The notes below the pieces were generated by a model that saw only the letters and a list, made by a program, of their open reading frames with translations, was not told the origin of the DNA and did no database searches. A stretch of DNA of 13,207 nt from Ichthyophonus hoferi (lineage: Eukaryota > Opisthokonta > Ichthyosporea > Ichthyophonida > Ichthyophonidae): contig NAOQ01000008.1 of the NCBI GenBank assembly GCA_002751075.1, positions 425,528-438,734 on the forward strand. Reading direction: 5' to 3'. Below are positions 1 to 8,600 of the stretch, piece by piece. The translations under genes were made by a program, and so were the position numbers. Numbering within the stretch: position 1 is the first letter of the stretch; each line of letters opens with the position of its first letter.

Positions 1-199
1 GTCTATCATGATACAATGGATTGCAGACTCAAACCCACAGATCACAACTATTGCAAATTCTTTGCAGATATTAACAAGGAAAAGGCTGCAGCATCTACCA
101 AATGTGTAGAATACATGAATCTGGCCACTATAGCAAAGTCTGGGGCCATCACCAATGCTGCTCATATTGGTAAGACACTCAGAGGCAGCTCACAGGAGG

Positions 200-1560
200 C
201 ACTAAACACAACTGCCTTTATTGTTGATTCAGCTGCCTCCATGCACATTTTTCCCAAGCTATTAGCTTTTTTTTGAAACTGAAGTGGTGGATATACCAGT
301 GAAAATGACAAATGACACCTCAATACAAGCTTTCCTAGAAGGGAAGATTGCTTTATGCCTCTATGTAGGCCCAGAGATAATGCTAAACAAAGTGTTGTTC
401 ATTGAGAATGCCCCAGTGGGACTATTTTCTCTACCAGCCCTGGATGACAAATCTATCACTACCACGTTTTATCGCAATGAATAAATAGTAATTAAGAAGG
501 GTGATCACCAAATTTTGACAGCTATGAACCTTGACCACAAACTTTTTGCTCTGTATGCCGACCTATTAAATGCATCTTCTTACACCACAATCTACAGAGC
601 AATCGACTATGACATCACCGGAGCCACATGTTTGGCCACGTGGCTCAATTCCACAGATCAATTCAAGCCTCCAAGTTTGATATTTTCAGCTGCCACATGT
701 ACACTTTGGCATAATAAGTTTATGCATCTTGGTCAGGATTGCTTACATGGGGCTCTAAACCACTCTAATAAACCTATTTCCAGGGTCAACAGTTTTATAT
801 GTAACCGCTGTGTCCTATCTAAAATTGTCCATGCTCCTTTTCCATCTAGAACAAAGCAATCCACGTGACTTGGTGAATGAATATACAGTGATGTCACCAG
901 TCCTTTAATTAAGGGCCAAAACCATAAGCATTGGATTGTAATGTTTACTGATGACTACATACACTTTGTCATTGTTCCTTATGAAATCAAAATCTGAGGT
1001 GTCACACTGTTTCAAAGCCTACAAAACTACTTTGGCCATGCATTTCCCTTTAAAGATTGTAATTCTCTTTACTGATCAAGATGGAGAGTACATTTCTAGT
1101 CAATTCCAGCAATACCTCTACCATGAAGGAATCACCCATCTCACCACTCTCCCTTATGCCATGCCAAGTAATGGCCTGAGCGAGAAAATGGATTGTCAGC
1201 TCATTGGGATGGCAAGGACAACCCTTCTCCAAGCTAGCATGCCACCTATATTCTGAGGATTTGCATTCCAGGTGGCAACCTATACCCACAAATTAACTCC
1301 AACAAACGTGCTCCCTACTCCCTGGAAATATCCCTCCCTACAAAATGTCGACCAAGCAACGAGCACACGTCAGGCAACTCAGAACTTTCAAAACCAAGGT
1401 ATTCTATCAGGTTGATGACGTCAACATCAAAAACAAGTTCTCTGCCAAAAGGAGAATTGGTGTACTTTTAGGCTATGATCTACAACAGTTAGATTGGATA
1501 GTGATCGACTGGGTATCACGAAGAGTTTCCATAAGAAGAAACCTAATATTTTTTAAGCAT
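200..1560 (+). mobile_element. copia fossil: protease, zinc-finger and integrase part
   Basis: Part of the Copia fossil. The aspartic protease signature lies near 220-240 (VDSAAS). A GAG-pre-integrase HHCC zinc-binding region follows at about 700-840 (LWHNKFMHLG, then CNRC). The integrase core covers about 930-1260, with recognisable DQDGEY and NGLSEKMD blocks. Its C-terminal extension is near 1450-1560, with the LGYD...DW...F pattern typical of Copia. In a live element these process the polyprotein and insert the cDNA; here they are remnants. A tetranucleotide run of caat units lies further on, at 1757-1775. Confidence 0.9.
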
Positions 1561-2039
1561 GTATTTACATTCAGCACCAATGAAGAAGTCAGCATGAACC
1601 CTTTTATAATATCGTACAAAAATCTCCCACAGAAGACTTGGGGAATGACCTCCCTCTTTTAGGACACATATTTCATCAACATAATCATGCCCAACACTAC
1701 CCAGCTCTTGTTGAAGAGCAACAGTTATTATCAACATCATTTTCATTACCTACCAGCAATCAATCAATCAATCAATACCGTTGATCTACCACACCAACCA
1801 ATTGGCATACTGCCAGTGAGGGAGTGTCAACATTTACCAGCAAGTGAGGATCAACTACAAGAAGAAATGGACCAATTGGATGAAGATATCCTAGTTAAGA
1901 AAATAAGGAAATGAAGCCACTATGCACCATTGACCACTTGATTAAGAACTATATACTCTATGGCTCCTCACAAGGTGAACCAACAAGTGGCATTTATTGA
2001 AGCTGTTTGCTCCCAAGCCACCAGTTCTTATCAGGAGAT

Positions 2040-3530
2040 TCCTGATATCATAGACTCCAAGAACCTTAAGCAGACTCTTAGGGCTTATGACAAGCTTCAA
2101 TGGTTCAGGGTTATGAAAATAGAATTGGCCAGCATCAATGAGTATGGTGCCTGGACACTAGCTCTATAACCACCAGCTGGTACCACTGTCCTCAGATCGC
2201 TATGGGTGCTTCACTGCAAGTGTGATGAGAAAAAAACACTTATTGCTCATAAATCAAGACTGGTGGCCCAAGAATCACAAAAAACCAAGGATGTTGACTA
2301 TCATGATGTCTCATTCCCTGTATGTTCATTTTTATTTTTTTATTTACTTCTCGCAATTGCAGAAGCCAAAAGGTATGATCTATCCCAGCTTGAAATCAGG
2401 TTGGCATACTTGCATAATTATCTGAAGACACCAGTTTATATGGAACAACCTCCAATGTATGCAGATACCGAAAAGAAAAACTACATGTGTAAACTAACAA
2501 GAGGTTTCTATGGACTAGGCATCTTCAGAATACTATGGAATCTGGCAACGGACAACTTTCTGCCATCAGTGTATTTTTTCCCTATGGAATCCTAGCCCTG
2601 CCTATACATGTGTAACAATCCTGAAAAGTGATTTATGCCTTTAGCAATATATGTTGATGTTATTCTCCTATGTTCTGAGAGGATGGAAGGCCATGACGAA
2701 TTCATTAAGAAGATATCTAAATGTTTTCTGATGAAATCTGCAAGATTTCCGTCATCCTTATTTGGGTACAGCATTGGAAAAATAGAAACCGGCTGTATAA
2801 CACCTAGCCAGTCTGGCTACATTTTGGAATTCAAACAAAGCTATGACCAACACAAAGGCCTTCCTACGCATTCTCTCATTCTAGGAGAGTATCTGAAACT
2901 TGCGAATTTCGAGAATCTAGATCAAACTTCATGCGACAGCACCACATACTGTTCGTTAATTGGATACTTCGATGGGATTGCCAAAAGCTTGAGAGCCATT
3001 ATCTCATTTGCAGTATCCATGCTATTAAGATACATGGCAAAACTAAAACCAAACATGTACCACTATGAGTTGTTACTACGCCTCCTGAGGTACCTCAGCA
3101 CGTACAATGGGGACACCGTAGTATATTGTTCAGGACCTATCAAGATAACTGCCTACTCTGATGCCAACTTTGTCAACAAGCATTACGGGGATAGGAAATC
3201 TACTACTGGGTATGTCATATTTATTGTAGGTGGCTTAATATATTGGTCCAGCAATAGACAATCTATAACTGCATTATCGGACTGTGAATCTGAATAATAC
3301 GCTGCAATGTCAGCATGTTACCAACAAGTGACTTACATCACTGGCATTTTGGATGGACTACGTTTTGATTCAGGATGTATAGCATTATATGGGGACAATA
3401 CTTTGGCCATCTGTTTGAGTTTCCACAAGTGCGTGCCCAAGAATACACGCCACATTGCTTTCCGTTTCCACTACATCGGGGAAGCAATAAGCAAAATAAG
3501 ATTGAAGTCAGAAGCATATCATCTGTGAAT
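2040..3530 (+). mobile_element. copia fossil: reverse transcriptase and RNase H part
   Basis: Part of the Copia fossil. Reverse transcriptase blocks can be followed in order: the W...M..EL...W region near 2100-2160, the K.RLVAQ block near 2245-2270, the VYMEQPP block near 2435-2455, KLTRGFYGL near 2490-2520, and the YVD polymerase motif near 2645-2660. RNase H follows with AYSDANF near 3150-3170, KSTTGYV near 3195-3215, W.S..QS...LS..E near 3245-3300, and a D-N active-site region near 3390. The family is clear but the region is not intact. Confidence 0.92.
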
Positions 3531-3720
3531 CAGGCGGCCAACTGTCTCACCAAGTGTCAAGGACCGTGTCCTTTTCAACAAGCCAAGCGTCTTCTTCTCC
3601 TGGCCCCAGGACCTTAGTGCTATGTATTATCAGGCATCCTTTTAGAACACGAGCAACTCTATCAGGATCATCGCAGACATGTCGCTTCTACAATCTCAAA
3701 ACTCAAGTTAGTAAGCCTGT

Positions 3721-3727
3721 GGGGGAG
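3721..3727 (+). mobile_element. polypurine tract of the copia fossil
   Basis: The run GGGGGAG sits directly before the TGT that opens the presumed 3' LTR. In LTR elements this purine tract primes second-strand DNA synthesis, and its position marks the LTR boundary. Confidence 0.75.
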
Positions 3728-4112
3728 TGTCCAAAATATTCATGACAGCTTTGCTCGCTGCACAGTTACAGTCTATTGTTTTATGTCTATTTATCCTAAG
3801 ATATCTTATATTGGCTAATTATTGGTTTTATTAATTCTATATTGATGTCAATTCAAGCAACTCATACATTAACTGGGAATATTGGTTGATTGCATAATTT
3901 TCAATCTGGTAAATTGATTTGTCAATACATATTATGCGAGCAGTTAAACCAATGAGGTAGGTAGCTAAAAAGCCATTTTAGTCAGTATATTTTGAAATTG
4001 GATTACTGCGATAGCAAAGATCGAGGAAGTGTAAAAAACACAAAAACAACTAATAATAAACACAGACTCTATCCTATTTCTGTACGGGCTTTGTGGGCGG
4101 TTCTTTTCAACA
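3728..4112 (+). repeat. 3' LTR of the copia fossil (right end approximate)
   Basis: The LTR begins TGTCCA immediately after the polypurine tract. It contains an AATAATAAACACAG stretch near 4051-4064 that looks like the polyadenylation/R region, followed by a more GC-rich U5-like piece. The proposed end is the CAACA at 4108-4112, giving about 385 bp and a short TGT...ACA inverted terminus. A second CAACA at about 4129-4133 is an alternative end. No second LTR is in the window to fix the boundary, and the target-site duplication cannot be checked. Confidence 0.65.
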
Positions 4113-5034
4113 CTTTTTATCAAAGGTGCAACACATTTAGAACATTTATTAACAAAAGCCATATATTGACCAATTGATCCGAATCAGTATAAATATAAGT
4201 TATAGTATGCTATAATATAACTGGGTATAATAAAACAAATCATACTATTTATACAACCACCTGTGTAGACATAACTCAAGGCATACAATTTTCATTTACT
4301 ACTATTACCATTTCTAATCTGATATTAAATTTTTTCTAAAAGAATTCGAAGATGACATATAATATACAAAGCAACCAACTTGGACATACTGCTGAAACAT
4401 AAAGATGTTCGATTGCATTTACAATTATTTATATAGATGCTTGTACTTTACCATTAACATGAGTGGAATTACTAATATATTTCATTATATAGATAAATAA
4501 TTAAGATGGTTTGAACTAATAAAATATCTATAGCACTTGCCATGGAAACCATTCGGTCAGAGATAATTGTATAGATAAATACAATAATTAGATAATGTCT
4601 ATGTATTTCCAGTCTTACTATACTATCTTTTATGTGGCTATTTTCTCTAAATCTATATTTTAAGTCTTTTATCCTAATTATTTCATAGACAAACTTATTC
4701 TATCTCCGATGTTTGTCTAGCAACAATGTGGTCGTTCTCACAGGCAAATACAATCCATAGCACCCCTTTCTTTTCTCATAAGGCATTATATAAACTGTAA
4801 TATAATATACTTGTTGTTTTCCTGATCAAAATAAAATAATGAGAAGCACAACTTCAGTAAGATTTTAAATTCACTCGGAAACAAATAAATGAAATTCAAG
4901 TTGTTTTATTAAAATTTATTTTAAAATGACAACTAAATGATGTTGCCCAATGCAGTTGAAAAGACTCCAAATAGGCTTAACAAAAAGTAAAGAATTTACT
5001 ACCATGTAATACAATATTGGAACATAATTTTAGA
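4113..5034. other. AT-rich spacer without recognised gene
   Basis: About 0.9 kb of strongly AT-rich sequence between the copia LTR and the first snoRNA. I see no coding exon, tRNA or snoRNA in it. TCAG and TGATG words occur singly, without the partner boxes, terminal stem and spacing a box C/D snoRNA requires. Confidence 0.6.
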
Positions 5035-5113
5035 AATGCACTCAGTTTGTCAGAGGTTGTTAAAATCATGAACCAATCATATGAATAGTTATATTAAAAC
5101 ATCATTGTGCATT
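5035..5113 (-). ncRNA. box C/D snoRNA, extragenic copy, predicted 18S rRNA methylation guide
   Basis: A 79-nt RNA on the minus strand with the full box C/D layout. A 7-bp perfect terminal stem (AATGCAC at 5113-5107 with GTGCATT at 5041-5035) is followed by box C ATGATGT (5105-5099) and closed by box D CTGA (5045-5042). An internal pair fits D' (ATGA) and C' (ATGATTT). The guide directly upstream of box D reads ACCTCTGACAA, complementary over 11 nt to the conserved 18S rRNA stretch TTGTCAGAGGT. By the box D+5 rule of this family, fibrillarin would 2'-O-methylate the U before CAGAGG. It lies about 0.7 kb downstream of the P1 stop codon, so it is either independently transcribed or sits in an unseen host transcript. 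The core is nearly identical to the intronic copy at 5862-5944. Confidence 0.85.
5047..5081. repeat. 35-bp core shared by the two snoRNAs, copy 1
   Basis: This segment matches 5876-5910 in the same orientation with a single T/C difference. It spans the guide, the C' region and the loop before it. The flanking bases of the two loci are only loosely similar, so conservation is concentrated in the functional core. Confidence 0.95.
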
Positions 5114-5764
5114 GCTAAATTATATTTTAATTCAATATATACCTTAAAAATACTAGGAAGTTCCCATTCTTTTCAACATAGAACAATATACTAGCATTTC
5201 CCGCCAACATAACAGTTTTAAGACAAAAAATCAACGGCAATAAAAGAACACCAACAAAAAAGCAATAATACAACACTTACAACCAACAAAAACTACAAAG
5301 GCAATAAACAAAACATTTTCCAAGTAGGAGCATTATCAATACATGGCTATATGCTCTATTAATGTTCTTCTAAATCAATCATTAAAACAGTTTCGCAAAC
5401 CCTCCGACACTGACACTGTCATAGTGAGGCCAGTACAGCTGTTATTGGGTTGCATTTTTATATCCCGGGATCCGAGTTATGTCAGAACAATAAAATAATG
5501 TTCTAACTAGATAAATCCCGGTGTTTATAATACAGAAATTGAAAACTTGAAACGAAAATCACGTCAATAAATATAAGTCCGTATTTATAAAAACACAAGT
5601 AATTATTTAAGTCTGGCAATAGTAACCACGATTCAGTTGAATATAACATTTAACAGAAGACACGTAAAATGATTAAAAACAAGTATTTAAAATACAATAC
5701 GTGGGCAGTGTTGCATAAAAATAAAATACACTGCCAAAACGGCAAGATAAAGAAGAAGGAAGTC
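5114..5764. other. spacer between snoRNA and P1 3' end
   Basis: About 650 bp, AT-rich, with no coding exon recognised. A mildly GC-richer patch lies at about 5395-5480. If the upstream snoRNA has its own RNA polymerase II promoter on the minus strand it should lie in this stretch, but I cannot point to a specific element. Confidence 0.5.
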
Positions 5765-5770
5765 TTTATT
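5765..5770 (-). promoter_or_regulatory. polyadenylation signal of the P1 gene
   Basis: An exact AATAAA on the minus strand, starting 16 nt after the P1 stop codon. It fits a very short 3' UTR, which is common for ribosomal protein mRNAs. The true cleavage site cannot be seen from sequence alone. Confidence 0.6.
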
Positions 5771-5785
5771 ATGTTGAGATTTCGC

Positions 5786-6898
5786 TTAATCGAACATGCC
5801 TGTATCAGAAGATGTATATCAGTATTTGTTCAATTTTGACAATATTCGCAATTAAAAAATCACAGTGATATCAGGTTGTCAGAGGTTGTTAAAATCACGA
5901 ACCAATCATACAAAATGAAAACTTTTTATCATCATTTTCACCGTTTACAAAGTACATACTCACGCCCAACTAAATATATGTATGGCAAAGCAAATAAACC
6001 ACAAAAGTATATGCAAAAAATAATAATAGCAAGTAAACTTAAAAACAAGTGAACACTTAAAAATTAGATAAAGACTTACCGAAACCCATGTCAACGTCCT
6101 CATCGGAGGACTCCTCCTTCTTGGCCTCCTTCTTGGCCTCGGCCTTACCCTCAGGGGCGGCCTCAGTGGCGGCAGCGGCAACAGCGGGACCAGCGGCACC
6201 GGCGGTGGCAGAGCCAACGCTAGAGAGAAGAGACTTCATGTCAGCACCGTCGAGGGCACGGGCGAAGAGACCATACCAGAATTGGTCAACACCCTTCACA
6301 CCAGCAGTGTGGACGAGGGTCTCGAGCTTGTCGGCAGTGATCTCGATCTCGTCATCCTGGAGGATGAGAGAAGCGTCTGTACAAGACTGATTGTCAATGA
6401 TAGATTACGAGATTGGATAGAAGTCTGCTCGTTTAAATAAGTACAAAATATCAGGCATATTATAATGCAAAGCATCAATGTACATTATGAAAGGTAACGC
6501 ATTGCTCTTATCTTTAATAAATTCATTATCAATGTTTCGCCATGTTACATGTTACATGTTACATGTTACATGCACAAAGGCATGTATTCCGATCGGTATC
6601 CTATAATATCTATAAAACGACTGAACTTCCAGTTAATAATCATCTTTAGCTGCATATACTTTTTAATAGTAAATAGTAAAAAAATATTAATCGATTACTC
6701 CGATATCATCTTGATAAGATAATAAATAAACTAAATAAAATATGAAACATCAATGAAAACATAAATGTATCCAAACTCATAAAACACGTATCCTAATAAG
6801 AAAGTATTAGGGGGGGAAAAAAACATCATCCAAGATTATCGGAGAAAGAACTTACACACGACGGCGAGCTCGGAATCAGAGGAGTGAGAGTGAGACAT
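5786..6898 (-). CDS. RPP1: 60S acidic ribosomal stalk protein P1, three coding exons
   Basis: P1 pairs with P2 on P0 to form the ribosomal stalk, whose acidic tails recruit and activate translational GTPases such as eEF2. Three exons join in phase: 6856-6898, 6080-6376 and 5786-5799, giving 354 nt and 117 residues, the usual P1 length. Residues 1-15 are MSHSHSSDSELAVVY. The helical dimerisation domain follows (SLILQDDEIEITADKL, FWYGLFARALDG), then an Ala/Gly-rich hinge, a Lys/Glu-rich acidic stretch and the stalk tail DVDMGFGMFD. Donors are GTAAGT in both introns; acceptors are TACAG. The start is the first ATG of exon 1, with A at -3. Introns are 479 bp (6377-6855) and 280 bp (5800-6079). 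The second intron interrupts the tail, leaving GMFD and the stop to a 14-nt exon. Codons are GC-rich and C-ending, unlike the surrounding DNA, as expected for high expression. Met replaces the usual Leu in GFGLFD. Confidence 0.97.
5862..5944 (-). ncRNA. box C/D snoRNA in intron 2 of P1, predicted 18S rRNA methylation guide
   Basis: An 83-nt RNA in the same orientation as P1 and wholly inside its second intron, a common location for snoRNAs. Box C is a perfect ATGATGA (5935-5929) and box D is CTGA (5874-5871). The terminal stem pairs ACGGTGA (5944-5938) with TCACTGT (5868-5862) in seven pairs including one G-U; an A-A mismatch and one further A-U pair separate it from the boxes. The guide ACCTCTGACAA upstream of box D is the same as in the copy at 5035-5113 and complementary to 18S TTGTCAGAGGT. 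C' reads GTGATTT and D' ATGA. Box D lies 67 nt from the 3' splice site, close to the spacing typical of intronic snoRNAs in animals. A CTGA inside the guide itself (at 5886-5883) is the alternative box D but has no matching stem. Confidence 0.87.
5876..5910. repeat. 35-bp core shared by the two snoRNAs, copy 2
   Basis: This is the partner of 5047-5081, offset by 829 bp and differing at one position. A short run ACAATATT precedes both loci at a similar distance. That suggests they come from one local duplication whose flanks have since diverged. Confidence 0.95.
6377..6855 (-). other. intron 1 of P1
   Basis: A 479-bp intron with a GTAAGT donor and a TTGTACAG acceptor, long for a fungal ribosomal protein gene. 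It holds a 7-bp tandem repeat at 6541-6572 and a G7A7 run near 6811-6824. I looked for a box C/D snoRNA here as in intron 2; single C-like and D-like words occur but not in a valid arrangement. Confidence 0.9.
6541..6572. repeat. tandem repeat (CATGTTA)4 plus CATG
   Basis: Four exact copies of CATGTTA followed by CATG, within intron 1 of P1. The perfect copies indicate a young or slippage-prone microsatellite. Confidence 0.97.
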
Positions 6899-7025
6899 TA
6901 TGGAAAGAGTGTCTAAGACGAGTGTCCGTAAACGCTTAGCTGCTGAATGCAGAACAGTTCGCTGAAAAGAGAGGATAGTGAGAAAGAGGGAATCCGTTTA
7001 ACCTCTTGGGGGGTCACAGAATTAC
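6899..7025 (-). promoter_or_regulatory. 5' leader and proximal promoter of P1
   Basis: On the minus strand this holds an almost pure pyrimidine tract (6964-6990) about 65-95 bp before the ATG. Such tracts mark transcription starts of ribosomal protein genes (TOP-like) in many eukaryotes. The tract ends in TTTTCAG, so it could instead be the acceptor of a 5' UTR intron. Further up, GTCACA (7013-7018, + strand) resembles the HomolD element CAGTCACA of fission-yeast ribosomal protein promoters, with one mismatch over seven bases. These are resemblances, not proven elements. Confidence 0.45.
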
Positions 7026-8345
7026 ACGAGTATGAACCCCATATTGTGTGAAAATTCATGAATTTTAATTAAAATGAACAAATAGTTATGTTTTTATTGG
7101 TTATTAAAGCACCGGGATAAAAGAGTAGTAGTTATTATTGGTTAGTAGTGAGCCTTGTGTTGATCTATGATCTATTATCTATATATATCTTAAGTGATTA
7201 ATTGAGTCACTGCAGCTATACTTAATATAATTAAGACATGTATTATAGTATTATATTATATTATACTGCGAATTATTGTATTTTTTTTTATTTTATAGTA
7301 GTAAAATATGAATTTTTATGATATTATACTATATTTATGCTGTTATCCTTCACTATACGTTATTTATTTTTCTTGCTTTATCTTCTTTTCTGTCGTAATG
7401 TAATATATTTATGATGTAACATGCTAATATATTTTATTATATTATGTGATTTTTCATTGTACTGTTTTCTATTCCATTGTACTCTATTCTATTGTATTAT
7501 TTATTTTTATATTATTTAATTTATTATATTACTATTTCATAAAATATAGTGCCATAATATACTATCAAACTACACGTTTTAATACTAAACATAACATTTT
7601 GTGAAAGTATTATGATTATCTCCATTCTATTTTATCCCCATCATGCATTCATTAGACACATTATATTATCATACTATATATATATATTCCTATTATGCTT
7701 ATCCTAAACATGTTATTGTAAAAAAATATAAAAAAATATAAGATTAATAGATCTTGTCTTAATTTTAAACCGTTACCCTGAAAATGACACATGTCAGGCA
7801 ATGGATTATAGAGTAAATAAAATATAATCTCCATCTCAACCACACAGTGGTTAATTTATACCATTCTAAACCCATATTATGGGTTAGACTGGGTTCATAT
7901 TAGACTTAATATCTAATATAGTATGATATACAGGAATTAATCTTAATTTGAATTATTACTACCTCGATTTGATAGATAATCTTTACTATTTAATTAATAG
8001 CAGATATTAAATAAATATATCAAATTATATTCTAATATAAATAAATAAACAAATAATGAATTATTGTAACATTTTACACGTGATTTAATATTTTTTATAA
8101 CTTGAAGTTGGTATTTCTTTAAATAAATAAAATGCCATTGTCAGATACATATATATATATATCCGAATCTGAAAAATCATTTGCATTCTAACTCTTGATT
8201 TTGTAAGACGTATAATTGATAATATACTCTTTTTTTTAAAATATATTTTTTTTATAGAATTTATATATTTTTATGTTACTATTCACTGAATTGTTGTCTG
8301 AATTTTTTTTGCAATAAAAGGCTTATTTTTTATTTTTCTTGGTAT
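7026..8345. other. AT-rich stretch without recognised gene
   Basis: Very AT-rich sequence upstream of P1. From about 7230 to 7520 it has degenerate TATTATA / TATTGTATTC-like slippage repeats with the T-rich strand on +. Short TA runs occur at 7675-7688 and 8149-8162. A palindrome sits at 7869-7885. I see no exon, tRNA or snoRNA. Confidence 0.6.
7869..7885. repeat. 17-bp palindrome AACCCATA-T-TATGGGTT
   Basis: A perfect inverted repeat of 8-bp arms around a single T. A further TGGGTTC lies just downstream at 7890-7896. It could be a binding site for a dimeric protein or merely a hairpin; nothing nearby says which. Confidence 0.9.
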
Positions 8346-8495
8346 TTAATCCCATGTTCTGGTGTCATTTCTAGAGGCAGAGGAAAGGGAAACACCGATG
8401 CGTTGAACCTCTCCTACTGTATAAACCTGGCATCAATCAAACTTGCCAATCCTTTTCTTTCCTGTTTGGAAATTGACAGAATTATCTTTAGCTAT
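8346..8495. other. GC-richer island of unknown nature
   Basis: Roughly 8350-8460 is visibly richer in G and C than the DNA around it. One + frame stays open for some 75 codons through here and into the repeat that follows, but it has no ATG, no familiar motif and no clear splice sites. The minus strand has a GGTTCAACGC word that resembles a Pol III B box, but no good A box or tRNA fold. I cannot assign it. Confidence 0.3.
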
Positions 8496-8571
8496 ATTAA
8501 TAGTGTCAATTTCAGTCAATGTAGTAATTATCGACGTTATGTTGTAGTTAATATCCTGTGGTATAGTTATT
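8496..8571 (-). repeat. dispersed repeat, copy A (inverted relative to copy B)
   Basis: Read on the minus strand, this 76-bp stretch aligns with 12116-12194 on the plus strand. They share ordered words: AATAACTA, ACAG, AACATAA, AATTACTA, CTGAAA and GACACTA. By eye the identity is about 75-80 percent with a few small gaps. A second, shorter piece of the same motif (AATTACTACGCAGGCTGAAAT on the minus strand) lies at 8580-8600, so copy A appears partly duplicated in tandem. Confidence 0.75.
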
Positions 8572-8600
8572 ATTGTTGATTTCAGCCTGCGTAGTAATTA

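Larger units (their letters stand above)
1..4112 (+). mobile_element. Ty1/copia LTR retrotransposon fossil, 3' portion including 3' LTR
   Basis: A decayed Ty1/copia element, entered from the left edge so that its 5' LTR and most of gag are outside the window. The conceptual products seen along the + strand come in the order protease, GAG-pre-integrase zinc finger, integrase, reverse transcriptase, RNase H. This order, with integrase before reverse transcriptase, is diagnostic of the Copia (Pseudoviridae) family. The body ends in a G-rich polypurine tract and is followed by a sequence with the features of a 3' LTR. No single frame spans the coding region, and I estimate about ten breaks, so it is an inactive, fairly old copy. 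Age cannot be set from LTR divergence because only one LTR is present. Its 3' end points toward the P1 gene, which is transcribed toward it from the right. Confidence 0.95.

Noticed and set aside
3965-4177. Short open frames on both strands inside and just past the copia 3' LTR
   Set aside because: They lie in LTR sequence, have no recognisable domain and are of a length expected by chance.
4554-4562. A further GTCAGAG word that might mark a third snoRNA copy
   Set aside because: The shared guide is not complete here and no box C lies at a suitable distance on the minus strand.
5960-6390. Open frames overlapping P1 exon 2 in other frames, including an 85-residue minus frame and a 100-residue plus frame
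   Set aside because: They are shadows of the GC-rich, codon-biased P1 exon, rich in Arg/Pro or Ser/Ala with no motif of their own.
7661-7843. 60-residue minus frame
   Set aside because: It is Ile/Tyr/Phe-rich, as expected from AT-rich DNA, with no motif, splice context or codon bias.
8380-8460. Possible tRNA or tRNA-derived SINE on the minus strand (B-box-like GGTTCAACGC)
   Set aside because: The T stem pairs at only about three of five positions, the A box is a base short of consensus, and no acceptor stem forms.
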